DNA from: JAUVKT01 sp036350795
Lineage (GTDB): Bacteria > Bacteroidota > Bacteroidia > Bacteroidales > VadinHA17
Length of the DNA: 64,000 nucleotides
Direction: 5' to 3'
NCBI GenBank assembly: GCA_036350795.1
Contig: JAZBNV010000054.1
Location: 1-64,000, forward strand
This document shows, piece by piece, positions 60,458-64,000 of this stretch (position 1 is its first letter; each line of letters starts with the position of its first letter). The translations under genes and the position numbers were made by a program. The notes below the pieces were generated by a model, which was not told the origin of the DNA, did no database searches, and saw only the letters and a list, made by a program, of their open reading frames with translations.

Positions 60458-62545
60458 ATGAAAACCAAAAACTTCTTAAGCTTAATAGTTTTATTATTAG
60501 TGCCGGCTCTTATTGCAACAGCCCAGAATTCAACTTTCAGAACCCTGCTTCCCGAGTCTGTAACAGACCAGTTTATTGGTGAGGCTTCCGGAGAAAGAGC
60601 TCTTATTCATATAATTGAAATGGGCGCTTATAATCACGACAGGCCACTTAGTGAATACGAGGGAAATTTCTTTGAAACAGATTACGTAATAGGAGAACTT
60701 AATAAAATAGGAGTTGATGAGGTTATGGTAAACCGTTATCCCGGAGGAACATACTGGGATGGTATAAGCGGTGAACTCTGGGAGATAAGCCCTGGAAGCA
60801 GTAAACTGGCAGATTATGGTGATCTTACCGCTATGCTTGCACAGGGGTCAATAAATACCGACCTGACTGCAGAACTGGTATGGGTTGGGGAAGGTACCGA
60901 AGATGAAGTTTTAAAAGCCGGTGTTAAGGGCAAAATAGCAGTCAGTTCAGGCAGTCCACGTATGGTTCATAATAATGCAGTTAAACATGGTGCAGTTGGC
61001 ATAGTGTCATTTAATTCGCCCAGGCCCATGAAGGTTGATCTTGCCATACCGGTTACAGGGATAAGTGGAAGAGGAAGCTCTGACGATAATACCACCTTTG
61101 GTTTTATGCTCCCTCCCAGGGAAGGTGATATTCTTAAGTCAAGGCTGTTAAGGGGAGAAAAAATCAAAGTCCATGCAAAGGTAGAGGCTCAGACAGTAAA
61201 CTATGAGATGCAGGTCCCCTCCTGTGTGATCAGGGGTAAAGATCCGGATGCTGAAGAAATTATTTTTTCGGCACATCTTTTTGAAGGTTACGTAAAGCAG
61301 GGAGCCAATGATAATATATCGGGTTCGGCAGCTTTAATTGAGATGGCCCGAATGCTGCAGTCGATGATAGATGAAGGCAGGATCGAAAGACCGGCAAGGA
61401 GTATAAGGTTTATCTGGATTCCTGAATTCTCAGGTACCATCCCCTATGTGCTGGAAAAGAAAGACCAGATTTCCAGGACTCTCTGCAACATCAACCTTGA
61501 TATGGTTGGTTTAAACCTTGCAGATAGCCAGTCGTTTCTATGCATGCAACGCACTACCTATGGCAATGCACACTACCTTAATGATGTAATGGAGAATTAT
61601 TATGACTTTGTTGGGATAACAAACAGGGAAGGACTTGCTATCAGCGGAAGAGGAGGTTTTACAAAGAGGATAGTGGCTCCCAGCGGAACCGACGATCCTT
61701 TCTATTATGCAGTTGATGATCATTATGGTGCATCCGACCACGAGGTTTTTAACGACCCGGCCATAGGTGTACCGGGAATTATGATGATAACATGGCCCGA
61801 TCTGTATTACCATACCTCCCAGGACAGGGCCGATAAATGCGATCCCACACAGTTAAAAAGAGTTTGCGTTATAGGTGCGGCAGCAGCCTACACCATTGCA
61901 AGCGCAGGTAACGATATGGCATTAAGAATTGGCAGCGAAGTAACAGGGAACTCGGGAGAAAGAATCGGGTCGCAGCTTCAGAGGGCCAGTAATATGCTGG
62001 ATAAGGCTGACAGGAATAGTTTTACCGAAATCTTCAACCGGGGATACAGGAATATAAGTGCTGCAATATTAAACGAAAAGGCAACGCTCAGATCAGTTAC
62101 AGAGCTGGGTCTCGATGATAAAGCAGGCTTTATCTACACCTACGAAAATGCTATTGATGAAGTGGGTAACTCTATACTTAAGAGCTTTGAATTCTATGCC
62201 GCCTCAAGGGCTGCATCAATGGGACTGGGAAAACCTGTGCATAAACTTACAATCGAAGAAAAGGAAGCTTCCGGAATATTCCCCCTTATTACAGAAAAAT
62301 TTATCGAATCAGGCTATGGATCAGCAAGGGCTATTTTAAGGGAAGGAAGAGATTTGCAGGAAAAATATCCCGTCGAGGGTAATGTGGATATAAGTGAAGT
62401 TCTGAGGCTATGTGATGGCTCTCTGAATGCATTCGAGATTAAGATCATGCTCGACGCACAAACAGAGCGAGAAGCTACAAGCCTGAGCGCAGTTGTTAAT
62501 ACACTCAGAATACTTGATGAGCTGTCTTATGTAAAGATTAAGTAA
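60458..62545 (+). CDS. Exported M28-family metallopeptidase with PA domain
   Basis: 695 residues with a signal peptide ending ATAQ. A protease-associated-type insert (AVKHGAVGIVSFNSPRP) precedes the M28 catalytic part: FSAHLFEGYVKQGANDNISGSAALIEMAR (core SAHLFEG...GANDNISG) gives two metal ligands, IPEFSGT the catalytic Glu, INLDMVGLN an Asp ligand and YYHTSQDRAD the last His. The C-terminal ~200 residues are helical and end in a winged-helix-like stretch (SLNAFEIKIMLDAQ). It is likely a periplasmic aminopeptidase. Its stop lies one base from that of the convergent PorE-like gene. Confidence 0.85.
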   Translation: MKTKNFLSLIVLLLVPALIATAQNSTFRTLLPESVTDQFIGEASGERALIHIIEMGAYNHDRPLSEYEGNFFETDYVIGELNKIGVDEVMVNRYPGGTYWDGISGELWEISPGSSKLADYGDLTAMLAQGSINTDLTAELVWVGEGTEDEVLKAGVKGKIAVSSGSPRMVHNNAVKHGAVGIVSFNSPRPMKVDLAIPVTGISGRGSSDDNTTFGFMLPPREGDILKSRLLRGEKIKVHAKVEAQTVNYEMQVPSCVIRGKDPDAEEIIFSAHLFEGYVKQGANDNISGSAALIEMARMLQSMIDEGRIERPARSIRFIWIPEFSGTIPYVLEKKDQISRTLCNINLDMVGLNLADSQSFLCMQRTTYGNAHYLNDVMENYYDFVGITNREGLAISGRGGFTKRIVAPSGTDDPFYYAVDDHYGASDHEVFNDPAIGVPGIMMITWPDLYYHTSQDRADKCDPTQLKRVCVIGAAAAYTIASAGNDMALRIGSEVTGNSGERIGSQLQRASNMLDKADRNSFTEIFNRGYRNISAAILNEKATLRSVTELGLDDKAGFIYTYENAIDEVGNSILKSFEFYAASRAASMGLGKPVHKLTIEEKEASGIFPLITEKFIESGYGSARAILREGRDLQEKYPVEGNVDISEVLRLCDGSLNAFEIKIMLDAQTEREATSLSAVVNTLRILDELSYVKIK

Positions 62546-62546
62546 A

Positions 62547-64000
62547 TCAGTTTACTTCAGATTCATAATCTGTGCGTAGTACCCTGAACTCGGTGCGACG
62601 ATTTATCTGGTGCGCAATCTCCTTCTGCTGATCGTCAGCAAGCTGGTTAATAAACGACTCTGAAAGTACTGACCCGACACCCAGGAAGCTGTTATCGCTT
62701 GCTATTTGCTGGTCGACTACCTTTGGGCTCGATTCGCCATATCCTCTGGCCGAAAGCCGATCAGGCTTAATACCTTTTGCAATCAGGTACTCAACCACTG
62801 ACTGTGCCCTTTTCTGCGATAAATCAAGATTGTACTCTTCGGTATCCCTCGAATCGGTATGCGACATAAGTTCAATCGTAACATTCGGGTTATCGTTCAG
62901 GGTTTCAACAAGCCTGTCGAGCGACACCATGGATTCGGGTCTCAGGTCCCACTTACCGAAATCATATAGTATATTCGGGAGTTCAATCGGCTTATCAATA
63001 GATGTCATAACTATGGTTGTAAGAAACTCCCTGCTCTTTTCCTGTCCCCTGGTTGTTTCTTTTTCCTTTCCATTAAGATATCCCTGCTTCGATGCCAGGA
63101 AAATATAATCGACATTCTCCTTTAGCATAAACCTGAACTCACCCCCTGTCGATGATTCTGCCCTTACCGTTGTACCATCGCTGGCAATAAGCTGCACACT
63201 GGCAGCAGAAATGGCTTCACCTGTTTTTTCGTCTTTCACAAGTCCGCTGACACTAAAATTAAGTGGTGGTAATTCAAAATTATAAATCTCATCATTGCCT
63301 CTTCCCTTCCTGGCAGAACTAAAAAGGCCCTTCTCTTCGTCGCCCATAAAAGATATTGAAAAATCATCTGCAAAAGTATTGATGGGATAGCGCATATTAT
63401 CAACAATCCAGCTGCCGTCCGGCTGTGGATCTGCCCTGTAAATATCAAGTCCTCCCATTCCTATATGACCATCAGATGCAAAATAAAGGGTGCCGTCCTG
63501 CCTTATATATGGAAAGAGCTCATTTCCCCTGGTATTAATGTCTCCACCAAGGTTCTGAGGCCGGGCCCACTCTGAATTTTCAGTTTCCCGCCTTACTACG
63601 TAAATATCCTTACCACCGTATCCATCACCCATTTCAGACACAAAATAAAGTTCAAGTCCATCAGGTGATATTGCCGGATGGGCAGCTACCATTGAATCGG
63701 CTAAAAGCTCAATCTTCACGGGTTCACTCCATCCATCACCCTCTATCCGCGATGAATATAGCACACATCCCCTGTTTTCCCTTTTGCCGGCAATGCACCT
63801 TGTAAAAAATACCTCCCTGAAATCAGCAGTAAAGGAGGGGGTTCCCTCTTCAAATTCTGTATTCAGTCCTTCTACAGGCACAGGGGTGCTCCACTTTCCC
63901 TTTTTATCGAGCCTGCTTTCAAAAATATCGGTAAAATTCTGACCGGTAGCACCATGGTCCTGTTTGCCGGTTGCCTCCTCACGTGAAGAGGTCAGAAAAA
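62547..64000 (-). CDS. PorE-like OmpA-family protein (PD40 repeats, regulatory domain, OmpA), 5' end cut by window edge
   Basis: The frame is open to the right edge, giving 483 residues with no start in the expected place; a GTG at 63881 lies in the middle of a PD40 repeat. Order: WD40-like PD40 beta-propeller repeats (HPAISPDGLELYFVSEMGDGYGGKDIY, in core ISPDGLELYFVS and LFPYIRQDGTLYFASDGHIG), a carboxypeptidase-like regulatory domain (SVSGLVKDEKTGEAISAAS), and a C-terminal OmpA domain with peptidoglycan-binding motif MSHTDSRDTEEYNLDLSQKRAQSVVEYL (core SHTDSRDTEEYNLDLSQKRA). This is the build of T9SS PorE, which ties the secretion machine to peptidoglycan, but other Bacteroidota proteins share it. 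A TPR part is expected beyond the edge. Confidence 0.82.
   Translation of the reverse strand, partial: FLTSSREEATGKQDHGATGQNFTDIFESRLDKKGKWSTPVPVEGLNTEFEEGTPSFTADFREVFFTRCIAGKRENRGCVLYSSRIEGDGWSEPVKIELLADSMVAAHPAISPDGLELYFVSEMGDGYGGKDIYVVRRETENSEWARPQNLGGDINTRGNELFPYIRQDGTLYFASDGHIGMGGLDIYRADPQPDGSWIVDNMRYPINTFADDFSISFMGDEEKGLFSSARKGRGNDEIYNFELPPLNFSVSGLVKDEKTGEAISAASVQLIASDGTTVRAESSTGGEFRFMLKENVDYIFLASKQGYLNGKEKETTRGQEKSREFLTTIVMTSIDKPIELPNILYDFGKWDLRPESMVSLDRLVETLNDNPNVTIELMSHTDSRDTEEYNLDLSQKRAQSVVEYLIAKGIKPDRLSARGYGESSPKVVDQQIASDNSFLGVGSVLSESFINQLADDQQKEIAHQINRRTEFRVLRTDYESEVN

Noticed and set aside
60310..60468. 53-codon upstream extension of purM
   Set aside because: A -33/-7 promoter lies within it, and the extension has no PurM similarity.

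Overview
The window reads as a chromosomal segment of a Bacteroidota bacterium, most likely an anaerobic or facultative member of the Bacteroidales/Marinilabiliales. Supporting signs are a SusC/SusD pair, type IX secretion (T9SS) parts (PorQ, a PorE-like OmpA protein, a T9SS-type C-terminal sorting domain), DUF2851 and DUF5777 proteins, the Bacteroidota -7 promoter motif TAnnTTTG ahead of several genes, and few Shine-Dalgarno sites. No rRNA, tRNA, CRISPR array, insertion sequence or prophage was seen. Genes at both edges are cut.

Layout. 1-2.05 kb: an operon for periplasmic/outer-membrane c-type cytochromes (one-haem lipoprotein, DUF5777 barrel, multihaem cytochrome running off the left edge). 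2.2-6.5 kb: a GH92 mannosidase and a GH18 hydrolase, both lipoproteins, plus an M48 metallopeptidase. 6.5-12.4 kb: a five-gene operon, etfB-etfA-membrane FeS reductase-CCG protein-acyl-CoA dehydrogenase, which would move electrons from acyl-CoA oxidation to quinone. 12.6-13.5 kb: an EamA transporter.

13.5-32.3 kb is the most interesting part: what appears to be one locus for making, processing and taking back a gamma-glutamyl polymer. Reading along the minus strand it has an orphan TRAP-type large permease, a 48-aa membrane protein, an exported aspartoacylase/M14-like metalloenzyme, a small exported DUF6305-like protein, an exported gamma-glutamyltransferase, PgsB-PgsC-PgsW (poly-gamma-glutamate synthase core, translationally coupled), SusC-SusD, an exported glutamate-racemase homologue, a sigma-54 type two-component pair, and a T9SS-tagged N-formylglutamate-amidohydrolase-like enzyme. 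An untagged paralogue of that enzyme is divergent from the head of the operon. A sigma-54-like -24/-12 element lies just before the permease, which fits control by the two-component pair at the other end. No PgsA/CapA is present in the window.

32.4-64 kb is mostly core and signalling genes: porQ, cmk-ispH, pfkA, a large multi-PAS hybrid kinase, a GT4 glycosyltransferase, priA, a second hybrid kinase, two CDGSH iron-sulphur proteins, an arginine deiminase-like enzyme, sucC, a SpoU methyltransferase, an OmpA-like/TPR lipoprotein, a deoxynucleoside kinase, rpsO-pnp with clear intrinsic terminators, a purM-prfA-pyrF-DUF2851-potassium channel operon, an M28 peptidase, and a PorE-like protein cut by the right edge. 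Functions are inferred from sequence motifs and family knowledge; no database search was run.
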